Shown: piece after piece, positions 24,959-33,875 of the stretch
Position numbering within the stretch: the stretch's first letter is position 1
How the letters are laid out: each line of letters starts with the position of its first letter
Assembly (NCBI GenBank): GCA_040756745.1
Contig: JBFLYO010000022.1
Span: forward strand, 1 to 62,377
From: JBFLYO01 sp040756745
GTDB lineage: Bacteria > Bacteroidota > Ignavibacteria > UBA10030 > UBA6906
Length of the DNA: 62,377 nucleotides
Direction of reading: 5' to 3'
Translations under genes and position numbers: made by a program
Notes under the pieces: model-generated
Databases searched by the model: none
Told to the model about the DNA's origin: nothing
What the model saw: only the letters and a program-made list of their open reading frames with translations

Positions 24959-25834
24959 ATGAAATCAGTTGGTGTTCTTCTTCTTTCTCTGTTCACGACG
25001 GCCGCGAGTGCTGCCGTCAGGGTCGTGACCACACTTCCTGATCTTGCGGACCTCACCCGGCAGGTGGGGGGGGACCGGGTCTCCGTGGACTTCATCGTCC
25101 GCGGCGACCAGAACCCCCATTTTGTGGAACTGAAGCCGAGCTACATGATGAAGCTCAAATCGGCGGACATCTTTCTCATGATCGGCATGGAGTTGGAACT
25201 CTGGGCGCCCCAGCTCGTCGACGGTTCGCGCAACGCCTCGCTCGATGTGGTCGACCTCTCGAAGGGAGTACGGAAGCTTGAAATCCCTTCGCGTGTGGAC
25301 GCCAGCCAGGGGGATGTACACCGGTTCGGGAATCCCCACTACTGGCTTGACCCCCGCAACGTGCGGCCGATGGTCGAGGAGATTATCGCCGCCCTGTCGA
25401 AAGTCTCTCCATCCGATGAGCCGGCATTCCGTGCGAATGCCGACGTGTATCTAAAAAAGCTGGACGCAAAGATCGCTTCGTGGGAAGCAACGATGAAACC
25501 CTTCGCAGGGAGAAGGATTGTTACCTTCCACCGGAGCTGGTCGTACTTCGCTTCATGGCTCGGGTTTGAGGTTGCGGGGGAGGTCGAGCCGAAACCCGGC
25601 ATTGCCCCGAGCCCGGGGCACACGGCTGAGCTCATCCAGCTTGTCCGCTCCACGGGGATCAAGGCGATCATTGTGGAACCCTTCTACGATCTTTCCGCTC
25701 CAGAGCAGATCGGACGAAACACCGGCGCGAAGGTGTTAGTACTTCCGACATCGATCGGGGGAGTGGATGAAGCGACCGATTACATTGCACTGATGGATTA
25801 CAATATCGCCGCGCTCGCCGCGGCGCTCCGGTAG
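24959..25834 (+). CDS. Zinc/manganese ABC transporter substrate-binding protein
   Basis: This 291-residue cluster A-I (ZnuA/AztC/TroA) protein has a signal peptide at 1-18. Metal-binding His residues lie in DQNPHFVELKPSYM, FGNPHYWLDPRNV and VTFHRSWSYFA, with an Asp/Glu in the C-lobe (VEPFYDLS). It lacks the long His-rich loop of E. coli ZnuA. The periplasmic protein delivers metal to the permease encoded two genes downstream. Zinc versus manganese cannot be settled from sequence; PNPHF-type ligands with three His favour zinc. Confidence 0.9.
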   Translation: MKSVGVLLLSLFTTAASAAVRVVTTLPDLADLTRQVGGDRVSVDFIVRGDQNPHFVELKPSYMMKLKSADIFLMIGMELELWAPQLVDGSRNASLDVVDLSKGVRKLEIPSRVDASQGDVHRFGNPHYWLDPRNVRPMVEEIIAALSKVSPSDEPAFRANADVYLKKLDAKIASWEATMKPFAGRRIVTFHRSWSYFASWLGFEVAGEVEPKPGIAPSPGHTAELIQLVRSTGIKAIIVEPFYDLSAPEQIGRNTGAKVLVLPTSIGGVDEATDYIALMDYNIAALAAALR

Positions 25835-25844
25835 GGGAGGCCGC

Positions 25845-26606
25845 ATGGAGCCAGTCATCAGGTTTTCGGGCGTCACTCTTGGCTACGGGACAAAGACGGT
25901 GTTGCGGGATGTCTCGTTCGAGGTGCATGCGGGGGAATATTTCGGTCTGGTCGGTCCGAACGGGGCCGGCAAGACAACCATCGTGCGCGCGATTCTGGGA
26001 ACGCTGGTGCCGGTGAGGGGGAGCGTACGTGTGACGGCGCCAGGCGGAGGACCTGTGCGGTTCGGGTATGTGCCGCAGCGTGACACTTTGGATTACATCC
26101 TTCCGTACTCTGTCGAGGAAATCGTCATGATGGGGCGGTACCGGCAGATTGGTCTGGTGAAGCGGCCCGGGGCGGAGGACCGGGAGGCGGTGCGGGAGAG
26201 TCTCTCCCACGTGGCCATCGGAGATCTTGCAGGCCGGTCCTTCCAGGAGCTTTCCGGTGGCCAGAAACAGCGGGCGTTGATCGCGCGCGCCCTGGCATCG
26301 CATCCCGATATCCTGGTGCTCGATGAGCCGACGAACGGCATGGACCTTTCATCGCGCATCTCCATCCTGCAGCTCATCGACCGGCTGCACGAGGAAGACC
26401 GCCTGACAGTCATCATGGTCAGCCATCTGCTGGACGACGTGGCGAACCACGTGACGCGTCTGGCGATCGTTGAGCGGGAGTTCTTCCAGGTGGGAGGCGT
26501 TGATGAGGTCCTCTCGGGCGCCAATCTCTCGACGCTCTATGGGATGCAGGTCGTCGTGCGGACGGTGGAGGGGCGGACGGTCATACTCCCGGGAGGGGCA
26601 CGATGA
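25845..26606 (+). CDS. Zinc/manganese ABC transporter ATPase
   Basis: This 253-residue ABC ATPase has Walker A GPNGAGKTT (about 38-46), Q loop VPQRD, signature LSGGQKQR, Walker B ILVLDEPTNG and switch VSHLLDD. It powers metal import with the adjacent binding protein and permease. It begins 10 bases after the binding-protein stop and overlaps the permease by ATGA. Confidence 0.95.
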   Translation: MEPVIRFSGVTLGYGTKTVLRDVSFEVHAGEYFGLVGPNGAGKTTIVRAILGTLVPVRGSVRVTAPGGGPVRFGYVPQRDTLDYILPYSVEEIVMMGRYRQIGLVKRPGAEDREAVRESLSHVAIGDLAGRSFQELSGGQKQRALIARALASHPDILVLDEPTNGMDLSSRISILQLIDRLHEEDRLTVIMVSHLLDDVANHVTRLAIVEREFFQVGGVDEVLSGANLSTLYGMQVVVRTVEGRTVILPGGAR

Positions 26607-27430
26607 GCAGTGGCGAGATCATCAGAACGATTCTGCAAGAGTTCCCGCTGGCCCTCTACGGCAGCATGGTGGTGGGGGTGATCTGCGCGTTTCTTGGGGT
26701 CTATATCGTGGCGCGACGCGTGGTCTTCCTCGGCGCGGTGACGACACAAGTGTCTGTGATGGGACTTGCGCTGACGTTCCTGCCGTTCATCCACGTTCCA
26801 CACACGATCGGATCGCTGACGATCACGCTCGTTGCCGTGCTGATCCTCTCAAGGATGCTGACCGGCAAGCGGGTGCCGCGAGACGCGGTACTGGGCGTGG
26901 TGTTCGTCGCTTCGATCGCGGCACGGATTCTGATCATGCAGAAGGCCGCAAGGGTGGAGGTTGCAGAAATCGAGAACCTGCTGCGGGGAGATATCCTGTT
27001 TGTGACGCCGGAGCTCTTCTACCTGATGCTGGGTACGGCGGCAGTCGCCGGGGCCGTCCACCTCGTTTTCTTCAAGGAATTCACGTATGTCTCGTTCGAC
27101 GCGGAAACGGCCCGGACACAGGGGTTCAACACGGGGGCATGGGATACGGCGTTCTACCTGATCGCCGGCGTGGTGATCTCTTTCGCGACTCACATGGTCG
27201 GTGATATCTATGTGTTCGGGTTCCTGGTGATTCCTCCCGTGACGGCAATGCTGCTGGCCCGCCGAGTGAAGCAGATCTTCATGATCTCGGCGCTGATCGG
27301 CCTCCTCTCGCCGCCCGTGGGCTTGTTTCTGGCTTTTGTGTTCGACCTCCCTTCCTCTCCCAGCATCGTTGCGGTGGCGGCCGTCGCGCTCGTGGTTGCC
27401 TGGATGATCAGGCGCCCATCACCGCATTGA
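26603..27430 (+). CDS. Zinc/manganese ABC transporter permease (ABC-3 family)
   Basis: This 275-residue inner-membrane protein has about eight helices, starting GSMVVGVICAFLGVYIVARRVVFLGA. The ABC-3 coupling region appears as FDAETARTQGF, and GDIYVFGFLVIPPVTAMLLA is a conserved late helix. It completes the importer. Its last 23 bases overlap the convergent pta gene, with no room for a separate terminator. Confidence 0.94.
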   Translation: MSSGEIIRTILQEFPLALYGSMVVGVICAFLGVYIVARRVVFLGAVTTQVSVMGLALTFLPFIHVPHTIGSLTITLVAVLILSRMLTGKRVPRDAVLGVVFVASIAARILIMQKAARVEVAEIENLLRGDILFVTPELFYLMLGTAAVAGAVHLVFFKEFTYVSFDAETARTQGFNTGAWDTAFYLIAGVVISFATHMVGDIYVFGFLVIPPVTAMLLARRVKQIFMISALIGLLSPPVGLFLAFVFDLPSSPSIVAVAAVALVVAWMIRRPSPH

Positions 27431-28391
27431 TCGCAGCGACGTTGACGATGTCGCTGACACTGCACCCGCGTGAAAGATCGAAGGCAGGCCTCCGGAGCCC
27501 CTGCACCACGGGCCCGATCGCTTCGGCGCCCGCCAGCCGCTGTGCAAGCTTGTAGCCGATGTTCCCTGCATTGAGGTCGGGGAAGATCAGGACATTGGCC
27601 CTGCCGCCCAGCGGACTCCCCGGCGCTTTGGCCTGCGCAACCTTTGGCACGATTGCCGTGTCGAGTTGTACTTCGCCGTCCACCGTCAGGTCAGGGCGTT
27701 TCTTCCTGAGTAGCTCCGTCGCTTGTTGCACTTTTTCCACCAGCGGGTGCGATGCGCTTCCCTTCGTGGAGAACGAAAGCATCGCAACGCGCGGCGGCTC
27801 GCCCGTCAGCCGCTTATGGTTGTCCGCCGTGGAGATGCCGATGTCGGCCAGTTGTTCCGGCGTCGGGTCGGGCACGACGGCACAGTCAGCAAACGAGTAG
27901 ACCTGCTGCGGAAACACCATGAGGAAGAAACTTGAGACGATAGTGATCCCGTCGGCAAGGCCGATCGCCTGGATTCCCGCACGCAGTACATCGCCGGTCG
28001 TCGAGAGCGACCCCGCAACACTTCCGTCCGCCATTCCCTCCCGCACCATCATTGCCCCGAAAAAGAGGGGATGCATCATCGTCTTCTGCGCTTCCGGGAA
28101 CGGAAGTCCCTTGGTCTTCCGGAGGTTGAAGAAGATGTGGGAAAAGTCGCTCAGTTGATCGGAGGTTTCCGGATCGACGATCCTGATCCCTCTCAGAGAA
28201 ACACCCGACTTCTTTGCATGCTCCTGCACACGTGCGATTGGGCCGACCAGCACGGGGTGCACGATGCCTTCGTCGACAAGGATGCGGGCGGCCTTGATCG
28301 CCCGCTCATCTGTAGAGTCAGGAAACACAATCGTCTTTCGAAGTGTCTTGGCTTTCGCAATAATGCCGTTCATCAGTTCAGAGGGTAACAT
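27408..28391 (-). CDS. pta: Phosphate acetyltransferase
   Basis: This ~327-residue enzyme interconverts acetyl-CoA and acetyl phosphate. Family blocks include IVFPDSTDERAIKAA near the start, MADGSVAGSLSTTGDVLRAGIQAIG, RVAMLSFSTKGSA, VDGEVQLDTAIVPKVAQAKAPGS and NVLIFPDLNAGNIGYKLAQRLAGAEAIGP. It is the short single-domain form. The frame opens to 28463 from a TTG, but ATG 28391 or 28373 fits the family better; neither has a clear ribosome site. No ackA is nearby. Confidence 0.93.
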   Translation of the reverse strand: MLPSELMNGIIAKAKTLRKTIVFPDSTDERAIKAARILVDEGIVHPVLVGPIARVQEHAKKSGVSLRGIRIVDPETSDQLSDFSHIFFNLRKTKGLPFPEAQKTMMHPLFFGAMMVREGMADGSVAGSLSTTGDVLRAGIQAIGLADGITIVSSFFLMVFPQQVYSFADCAVVPDPTPEQLADIGISTADNHKRLTGEPPRVAMLSFSTKGSASHPLVEKVQQATELLRKKRPDLTVDGEVQLDTAIVPKVAQAKAPGSPLGGRANVLIFPDLNAGNIGYKLAQRLAGAEAIGPVVQGLRRPAFDLSRGCSVSDIVNVAAINAVMGA

Positions 28392-28421
28392 CGGAGTGCT
28401 CGTCGGTGTAGGTGGTTGATG

Positions 28422-28452
28422 CCAAGATACTGATTTGCCTACATTGTTGAAA
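28422..28452 (-). promoter_or_regulatory. Weak candidate promoter for pta
   Basis: TATCTTGG on the minus strand (28429-28422) with a poor TTTCAA -35 17 bases upstream. An alternative, TATTTTTG (28513-28506), is an exact TAnnTTTG box but has no TTG partner. The gap 28392-28608 holds both this and the miaB promoter and is AT-rich. Confidence 0.3.
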
Positions 28453-28556
28453 GAGAGGCTCAACAGCCATTATCTGCCGATTTGGCATTTAGACAGCTTT
28501 TTGGGCAAAAATAGGCAGAATTAAAAAGAATTAACGAAGAATCCTCTCGAACACGA

Positions 28557-28587
28557 TTGATTTTTTGTCATGTAGTCGATAACTTTG
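28557..28587 (+). promoter_or_regulatory. Promoter of the miaB operon (Bacteroidota type)
   Basis: TTGATT (28557-28562), 17 bases, then TAACTTTG (28580-28587), an exact TAnnTTTG -7 box. The predicted start near 28594 leaves a leader of only about 15 bases before the miaB ATG. Confidence 0.65.
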
Positions 28588-28608
28588 TGACACTCCGCAT
28601 CCCCGATT

Positions 28609-29958
28609 ATGTCACCTTTTCCACCCCCCAGACGGGTTTACATAGAGACTTACGGCTGTCAGATGAATGTTGCCGACTCTGAAATCGTCGGCAGCATCCT
28701 GAAGGGACACGGGTACGACTTTACTGACCGGCTTGACGAGGCGGATGTTGTACTTGTCAACACCTGTGCGGTGCGTGACAATGCGGAGCAGCGGATCTAT
28801 GGCCGGCTCGGTCTCTTCAGATCGTTCCGCCGTCGACACCGCAGTGTCGTCGTAGGGATCCTGGGATGCATGGCCGAGCGTCTACGGTCCGACCTGCTGG
28901 CCGAGGATCTTGTTGACCTGGTTGTCGGGCCTGACGAGTACCGAAGGCTTCCGCTGCTGATCGACCGGGCGTTCATGGGTGAACAGGGGATCGCCGTCCG
29001 GCTGTCGAGAGTCGAGAATTACGATGACATCATGCCGTTGCGGACTACGGGAGTGAGCGCATGGCTGGCGATCATGCGCGGGTGCGACAAGTTCTGTACG
29101 TTCTGCGTTGTTCCCTTCACGCGTGGGAGGGAGCGGAGCCGCCCCCTCGCGGGTATTGTGGACGAGGTCCGTGCTCTTGCGGCACGCGGCTTCAGGGAAG
29201 TCTCGCTGCTCGGACAGAACGTCAACTCCTACCGGGACGGAGGCCACGCCTTTCCCGATGTCCTGCGCGCAGTCGCGACAGTGGACCGCATGATGCGCGT
29301 ACGGTTCACCACGTCGCATCCACAGGATATGTCCGATGACCTGATCGATGCGATAGCCCACGAGGAGAATGTCTGTAAGCACATCCACCTGCCGGTCCAA
29401 TCGGGGTCCGACAGGATCCTGAGACTCATGAACCGGACCTACACGACCGACCATTACCGGCGGCTGGTGGAGAAAATCCGCGCTCGCATCCCGGGGGTGA
29501 GTCTGAGCACCGATGTCATCTCGGGGTTCCCAGGTGAAACGCAAGCTGAGCACCAGATGACGGTGGATCTGCTCCGGGAGATCAGGTTCGACGGCGCGTT
29601 CACCTTCAAGTATTCTCCCCGTGAGCACACAAAGGCCTGGACAATGAGCGACGATGTTACCGAAGAGGAAAAAGGGCGCCGCGTCAATGAGATCACGGAG
29701 CTGCAACACAAGTTTTCACAGGCGCTGAACGCGGTGCTCATCGGCACGACCCAGCGAATCCTCGTCGATGGACCAAGCAGGAAGTCGGCGCTGGATTTCA
29801 CAGGCCGCACGGATACCAACAAGTCCGTGGTGTTTCCGCATGGCGATGAACAGGCGGGGCAGTACGTCGACGTGCGGGTCGACCGCGTGAACTCTGCCAC
29901 ATTGTTCGGTGTGAGGACCGGCGGAACGCAACGCTCCATGGAGGAAACCGCAGCATGA
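28609..29958 (+). CDS. miaB: tRNA-2-methylthio-N6-dimethylallyladenosine synthase
   Basis: This 449-residue methylthiotransferase modifies A37 of tRNAs reading UNN codons. The N-terminal domain holds three cluster cysteines in YGCQMN, NTCAVRDNAEQR and GCMAE. The radical SAM core is GCDKFCTFCVVPFTRGRE. LLGQNVNSY, LPVQSGSDRIL and ISGFPGET are family blocks, and a C-terminal TRAM domain spans about 375-440. Length is normal. It overlaps the SPOR gene by ATGA. Confidence 0.96.
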   Translation: MSPFPPPRRVYIETYGCQMNVADSEIVGSILKGHGYDFTDRLDEADVVLVNTCAVRDNAEQRIYGRLGLFRSFRRRHRSVVVGILGCMAERLRSDLLAEDLVDLVVGPDEYRRLPLLIDRAFMGEQGIAVRLSRVENYDDIMPLRTTGVSAWLAIMRGCDKFCTFCVVPFTRGRERSRPLAGIVDEVRALAARGFREVSLLGQNVNSYRDGGHAFPDVLRAVATVDRMMRVRFTTSHPQDMSDDLIDAIAHEENVCKHIHLPVQSGSDRILRLMNRTYTTDHYRRLVEKIRARIPGVSLSTDVISGFPGETQAEHQMTVDLLREIRFDGAFTFKYSPREHTKAWTMSDDVTEEEKGRRVNEITELQHKFSQALNAVLIGTTQRILVDGPSRKSALDFTGRTDTNKSVVFPHGDEQAGQYVDVRVDRVNSATLFGVRTGGTQRSMEETAA

Positions 29959-30647
29959 GTCGAATGTTCGCTCTTGTCATGTTCCTGTGTGCGCCGGTGG
30001 CGGTGCAAAGCCAGAACGCAGATGCCGACGTGTCCAAGTATCTAGCGCTTATCCGAAACGGTCAGGCAGAAACGGTAAAGGGAGAAATCCCGGCGTTGCT
30101 CACGAAGTATCCCAACAACCCCGGAATTCTTTATCTTCAAGGACTCACCACGACGGAAGGTGCCGAGGCGGTGCGGATTTACCAGAGCATCGTGGACAAT
30201 TTCCCCACGAGCGAGTGGGCTGACGATGCGCTCTACAAGGTGTACCAGTTTTACTACAGTCTCGGTTTGTATCGGACCGCTGAGATTAAGCTGACTCAGC
30301 TCCGGAAGAGCTATCCCGGCTCATCGTATCTGACCGGGACCGGAGCAGCTGAAATGAAGCAGCTGCCGGAGGATTCTGCAGCAACAACCGCACCTGTGCC
30401 GTCGCGCCCATCCGCGGAGCATTTCACACTCCAGGTCGGCGCCTATACCACTGCGGCAAACGCTGAGCGCCAGAAATCGTTCTTTGAATCCCAGGGCTAC
30501 GCTGTTGAGGTGATTAACAAGGTCAAGGAAGGGCGCTCGCTCTTCCTGGTGCTGGTCGGGACGTATGCAAGCGCGGATGAGGCGAGGGCGGATGGCGCGG
30601 AGATCAAGAAGAAGCATAATGTGGATTGCATCGTTACGACAAAGTAA
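29955..30647 (+). CDS. Exported tetratricopeptide/SPOR-domain protein
   Basis: This 230-residue protein has a signal peptide (MFALVMFLCAPVAVQSQ). A helical region with TPR/YbgF-like character follows (IPALLTKYPNNPGILYLQG, IYQSIVDNFPTSEWADDALYKVYQFYYSLGLYRTAEIKL), then a short linker and a C-terminal SPOR domain (about 155-228, HFTLQVGAYTTAANAERQKSFFESQGY). SPOR domains bind denuded glycan strands of septal peptidoglycan, so this is likely a division-site or cell-wall-associated periplasmic protein. It ends exactly where the sigma-54 activator begins. Confidence 0.85.
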   Translation: MSRMFALVMFLCAPVAVQSQNADADVSKYLALIRNGQAETVKGEIPALLTKYPNNPGILYLQGLTTTEGAEAVRIYQSIVDNFPTSEWADDALYKVYQFYYSLGLYRTAEIKLTQLRKSYPGSSYLTGTGAAEMKQLPEDSAATTAPVPSRPSAEHFTLQVGAYTTAANAERQKSFFESQGYAVEVINKVKEGRSLFLVLVGTYASADEARADGAEIKKKHNVDCIVTTK

Positions 30648-31808
30648 ATGCACGGCACAGCGCTGAAAACGGAACCCCCCGTTGAGACTGCAGCCCACGG
30701 GATCCTGGGAGATTCCGTGGTCATGCGACGGATCATCGAGACCGTGGAGCAGGTTGCGCCGACGGATATCACGGTCCTGATCGCGGGTGAGAGCGGCGTC
30801 GGGAAGGAGATCATGGCGAAAGCGATCCATGCGCTGAGCAAGCGCAGCGCAAAGCCGATGATCACCGTCAACAGTGGCGCAATCCCCGAGGGAATCATCG
30901 AGAGCGAGCTGTTCGGACATGAGAAGGGCTCGTTCACCGGTGCCTCGGACCAGCGGAAGGGCTACTTCGAGCTTGCCGACGGCGGGACCCTTTTTCTCGA
31001 CGAGATCGGCGAGCTCCCCCTTGCCTCGCAGGTGAAGTTCCTGCGCGTGCTGGAGAACGGCGAGTTCCTGCGTGTCGGCTCCTCTGTGCCCCGCCACGTG
31101 AACGTCCGGGTGATCGCAGCGACGAATAAGGATCTGGAGACAGAGGTAAGGCACGGACGCTTCCGTGCCGATTTGTTCTTCCGGCTCCGCTCGGTGAACA
31201 TTGTGGTTCCTCCGCTGCGCAGTCGCGCGGAAGACATCCCTGCGCTCCTGCGGTTCTTCGTGGCGGAAGTGGCCCGGAAGAACGGCATCCGCTTCCAGGG
31301 GATCACCGACGCGGCGATGGACATGCTCAGGTCGTATCACTGGCCCGGCAACGTGCGCGAGCTCCGGAACGTGGTCGAGAGCATGATCGTACTGGAGAAA
31401 GGTGCACGGCTCGACACGGACCAGGTGCGGAAGTACCTGAAGGAATATCCGGCGGAACCGCGTCCCGAGGAGCGATGGCTCCCTGTGCACGTGCCGAAAA
31501 GCGTGGAACAGGCGGAACGGGAGCTCATTCTCCGTGCGCTGCTGGACATCAAGGGGAACCTCATGGAGCTCAGGTCGATGCTCGATGAGCAGCGGCAGGG
31601 GATGGATGCCTCGCGGGGGACAGGCAAGCGGCCGGTGGTCATGGGAGAAGCGTCGGACGAACCCATAATGTCGCTGGAGGAAATGGAGCACAGACTGATT
31701 GCCGAAGCCCTGGAGCGGTCGAAGGGAAACCGCCGGAGCGCCGCCCGCGCGCTGAACATCAGCGAGCGGACGCTCTACCGGAAGATCAAGGAATATGGTC
31801 TCGGATGA
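30648..31808 (+). CDS. Receiver-less sigma-54-dependent activator (EBP)
   Basis: This 386-residue AAA+ activator has Walker A GESGVGKE (47-54). The sigma-54 contact loop is GSFTGA (94-99) instead of the usual GAFTGA. Walker B is GGTLFLDEIGE (112-122), the sensor region is RFRADLFFRLRSVNI and the arginine finger lies in WPGNVRELRNV. A Fis-type helix-turn-helix closes the protein (RRSAARALNISERTLYRKIKEYGL). There is no receiver, GAF or PAS domain, so activity is probably constitutive or controlled by binding partners. It starts zero bases after the SPOR gene and overlaps the LptE gene by ATGA. Confidence 0.92.
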   Translation: MHGTALKTEPPVETAAHGILGDSVVMRRIIETVEQVAPTDITVLIAGESGVGKEIMAKAIHALSKRSAKPMITVNSGAIPEGIIESELFGHEKGSFTGASDQRKGYFELADGGTLFLDEIGELPLASQVKFLRVLENGEFLRVGSSVPRHVNVRVIAATNKDLETEVRHGRFRADLFFRLRSVNIVVPPLRSRAEDIPALLRFFVAEVARKNGIRFQGITDAAMDMLRSYHWPGNVRELRNVVESMIVLEKGARLDTDQVRKYLKEYPAEPRPEERWLPVHVPKSVEQAERELILRALLDIKGNLMELRSMLDEQRQGMDASRGTGKRPVVMGEASDEPIMSLEEMEHRLIAEALERSKGNRRSAARALNISERTLYRKIKEYGLG

Positions 31809-32323
31809 ACGGGCCGGGCGTGACAGCCTGGGGGAGGGCGTTCGCGGTCGCTGTGGGGGCCGCCCTGCTGGGCGGATGCGTGTACTCCTTTACTGGCGCC
31901 TCGGTTCCCGCGCACCTGAAAACCGTGGCGATTCCCCTCGTGGACGACCAGTCCGGCCTTGGAGAACCGGGCCTCCGCGAGACGTTCACGACGGAGCTGA
32001 TCCAGCTCTTTACCACCGACAACAGCCTGGAAGTAGCGGACCGGCGCACTGCGGACGCAATCCTGGAAGGGTCGATCCTGTCCGTGGCGGACGCGCCTGC
32101 CGTGGTGGCGCAGGGGGAACAGGTGACGCGGCGGCGCATCACGGTGACCGCGCGCTTTGCGTTCCAGGATATGAAGCTGCGGAAGAAAGTGTGGGATAGG
32201 AATTTTTCCAACTGGGGGGAGTATGATTCAGGAGGCGGCCTGTCGCAGCGGCAGGAAGGCCTCCAGGACGCGCTGAAAAAGATCGCCGAAGACGTGCTGC
32301 TGGAGACGGTGTCGGGGTGGTGA
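31805..32323 (+). CDS. lptE: LptE-like LPS-assembly lipoprotein
   Basis: This 172-residue lipoprotein has a lipobox LLGGC (C ~25) after a hydrophobic stretch. The LptE pattern follows: CVYSFTGASVPAHLKTVAIPLVDDQS, LRETFTTELIQLFTTDNSLEVADR and DAILEGSILSV. LptE plugs the LptD barrel that inserts LPS in the outer membrane. Placement in an envelope operon supports the call. The lptD gene is not in the window. Confidence 0.85.
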   Translation: MNGPGVTAWGRAFAVAVGAALLGGCVYSFTGASVPAHLKTVAIPLVDDQSGLGEPGLRETFTTELIQLFTTDNSLEVADRRTADAILEGSILSVADAPAVVAQGEQVTRRRITVTARFAFQDMKLRKKVWDRNFSNWGEYDSGGGLSQRQEGLQDALKKIAEDVLLETVSGW

Positions 32324-32384
32324 ACGCGGCGAGCAGCCAGGCATACCGACCCATCACAACCTGAGGTAAGGACAACACACCATC

Positions 32385-33875
32385 ATGGAAGAAACCATCC
32401 TCTTCACGTACATCTTTTCGCTGACCGTGCTCTTCATCTTCGGCTCGCACGGCTTCATCATGATCTACTACTACCTTAAGTACCGGAACGTCCGGCCTGC
32501 GCCCGCCGAAGACATCAGCACCTACCCCGTCGTGACGGTGCAGCTGCCGCTCTTCAATGAGCAATACGTGGCGGAGCGGCTGATTGACGCCGCGTGCGCG
32601 ATGGTGTATCCGAAGGAGAAGCTGGAGATCCAGGTGCTGGACGATTCCACGGACCGGACCGTCGACATCGTGGCAGCATGCGTCGAGAGCTACCGGCGAC
32701 AGGGATTCGACATCAAACACGTGCGGCGGACGTCGCGCACCGGCTTTAAAGCCGGTGCCCTGCGGGAAGGCCTGCGGACGGCGCGGGGGGAGTTTGTTGC
32801 GATCTTCGACGCGGACTTCGTGCCGCGGCAGGACTTCCTCCTCAAGACGATCCCCCACTTCGTCGCCGATCCGGCTGTCGGGATGGTACAGACCCGCTGG
32901 GAACATCTGAACTCGGAGTATTCCCTGCTGACGCGCACGCAGGCGATGGCGCTCGACGGGCACTTCGTGATCGAGCAGGCCGTCCGGAACAAGGTGGGCT
33001 TCTTCATCAACTTCAACGGTACGGCCGGTGTGTGGCGCACGTCGTGCATCGAGGACGCGGGGAACTGGCAAGCGGATACACTGACTGAGGACCTGGATCT
33101 CAGCTACCGTGCCCAGCTGCGCGGATGGAAGTTTAAATACCTCAACGACGTCACGTCCCCCGCGGAACTCCCGTCGGAGATCAATGCGCTCAAATCGCAG
33201 CAGTTCCGGTGGACGAAGGGGGCGATCGAGACCGCGCGCAAGATCCTCCCGATTGTCTGGAAATCCAAGCTCCCGCTCAAGATCAAGATCCATGCGACCT
33301 TCCACCTGACGAACAACCTCGTCTTCCCGTTCATTGTGCTGGCGGGGGTGTTGAACGTTCCGCTGGTCTTCCTCAAACACTCGGGGGAGTATGATTCGTA
33401 CTTTACGTTCATGTCGGTCTTCGTGTTCGCCTTCATCGGGTCGTTCCTGTTCTACCTCTTTTCGCAAAAGGACGTCTACCGGGACTGGCAGCGGCGGCTG
33501 TTCCTCTTCCCGATCTTCATGGCGGGAAGCATGGGGTTCGCCGTGAACAATAGCCGAGCGGTGATCGAGGGGCTGTTCAGGAAGAAGAGCGAGTTCGTCC
33601 GGACGCCGAAGTACAGCATCAGAGACAAGAAAGATTCCTGGTCCGACAAGAAATACGTTCCTGCGACGATCAGTCCGACAGTGATCCTCGAGATTGTACT
33701 GGCAGTCTATTGTCTGTTCGGAGTGGCATCATCGATCTATTTTCTGGAGATCGCCGCCGTGCCGTTCCAGCTTCTGTTTTTCCTTGGGTTCACGTTCGTT
33801 TCGACCATGTCCCTGAAACACGCCCGGATCGCACGTCAGGTGCACGTTGAGGAGGAACAGGGTGTCTACAGCTGA
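32385..33875 (+). CDS. Processive family 2 glycosyltransferase (cellulose/glucomannan synthase-like)
   Basis: This 496-residue membrane enzyme has one N-terminal helix (TYIFSLTVLFIFGSHGFIMI). A GT-A domain contains VVTVQLPLFNE, VLDDSTD, FDADF (DxD), TEDLDLSYR and QQFRWTKG, the Q(Q)xRW processivity motif. Three to five C-terminal helices follow (FPFIVLAGVLNVPLVFL, FMSVFVFAFIGSFLFYLF, ILEIVLAVYCLFGVASSIYF). It resembles CslA-type beta-mannan/glucomannan synthases. There is no PilZ domain. It overlaps the next gene by 14 bases and probably makes a homopolymeric or membrane-linked glycan. Confidence 0.88.
   Translation: MEETILFTYIFSLTVLFIFGSHGFIMIYYYLKYRNVRPAPAEDISTYPVVTVQLPLFNEQYVAERLIDAACAMVYPKEKLEIQVLDDSTDRTVDIVAACVESYRRQGFDIKHVRRTSRTGFKAGALREGLRTARGEFVAIFDADFVPRQDFLLKTIPHFVADPAVGMVQTRWEHLNSEYSLLTRTQAMALDGHFVIEQAVRNKVGFFINFNGTAGVWRTSCIEDAGNWQADTLTEDLDLSYRAQLRGWKFKYLNDVTSPAELPSEINALKSQQFRWTKGAIETARKILPIVWKSKLPLKIKIHATFHLTNNLVFPFIVLAGVLNVPLVFLKHSGEYDSYFTFMSVFVFAFIGSFLFYLFSQKDVYRDWQRRLFLFPIFMAGSMGFAVNNSRAVIEGLFRKKSEFVRTPKYSIRDKKDSWSDKKYVPATISPTVILEIVLAVYCLFGVASSIYFLEIAAVPFQLLFFLGFTFVSTMSLKHARIARQVHVEEEQGVYS

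Noticed and set aside
27640..27665. TGGCACGATTGC resembling a sigma-54 -24/-12 promoter
   Set aside because: The spacing between the GG and GC elements is too short, and the site lies inside pta on the wrong strand.
28371..28463. Upstream extension of pta to 28463
   Set aside because: It would start at TTG, adds a non-conserved Ser/Pro/Thr-rich leader and overlaps the likely promoter region; the family starts near 28391 or 28373.
30321..31691. 456-codon frame opposite the SPOR and sigma-54 activator genes
   Set aside because: It runs antisense through two well-supported genes, is His/Arg-rich and has no recognisable domain.
32139..33467. 442-codon minus-strand frame opposite lptE and the processive glycosyltransferase
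   Set aside because: It is antisense to two genes with intact catalytic motifs; the composition is that of a shadow frame.
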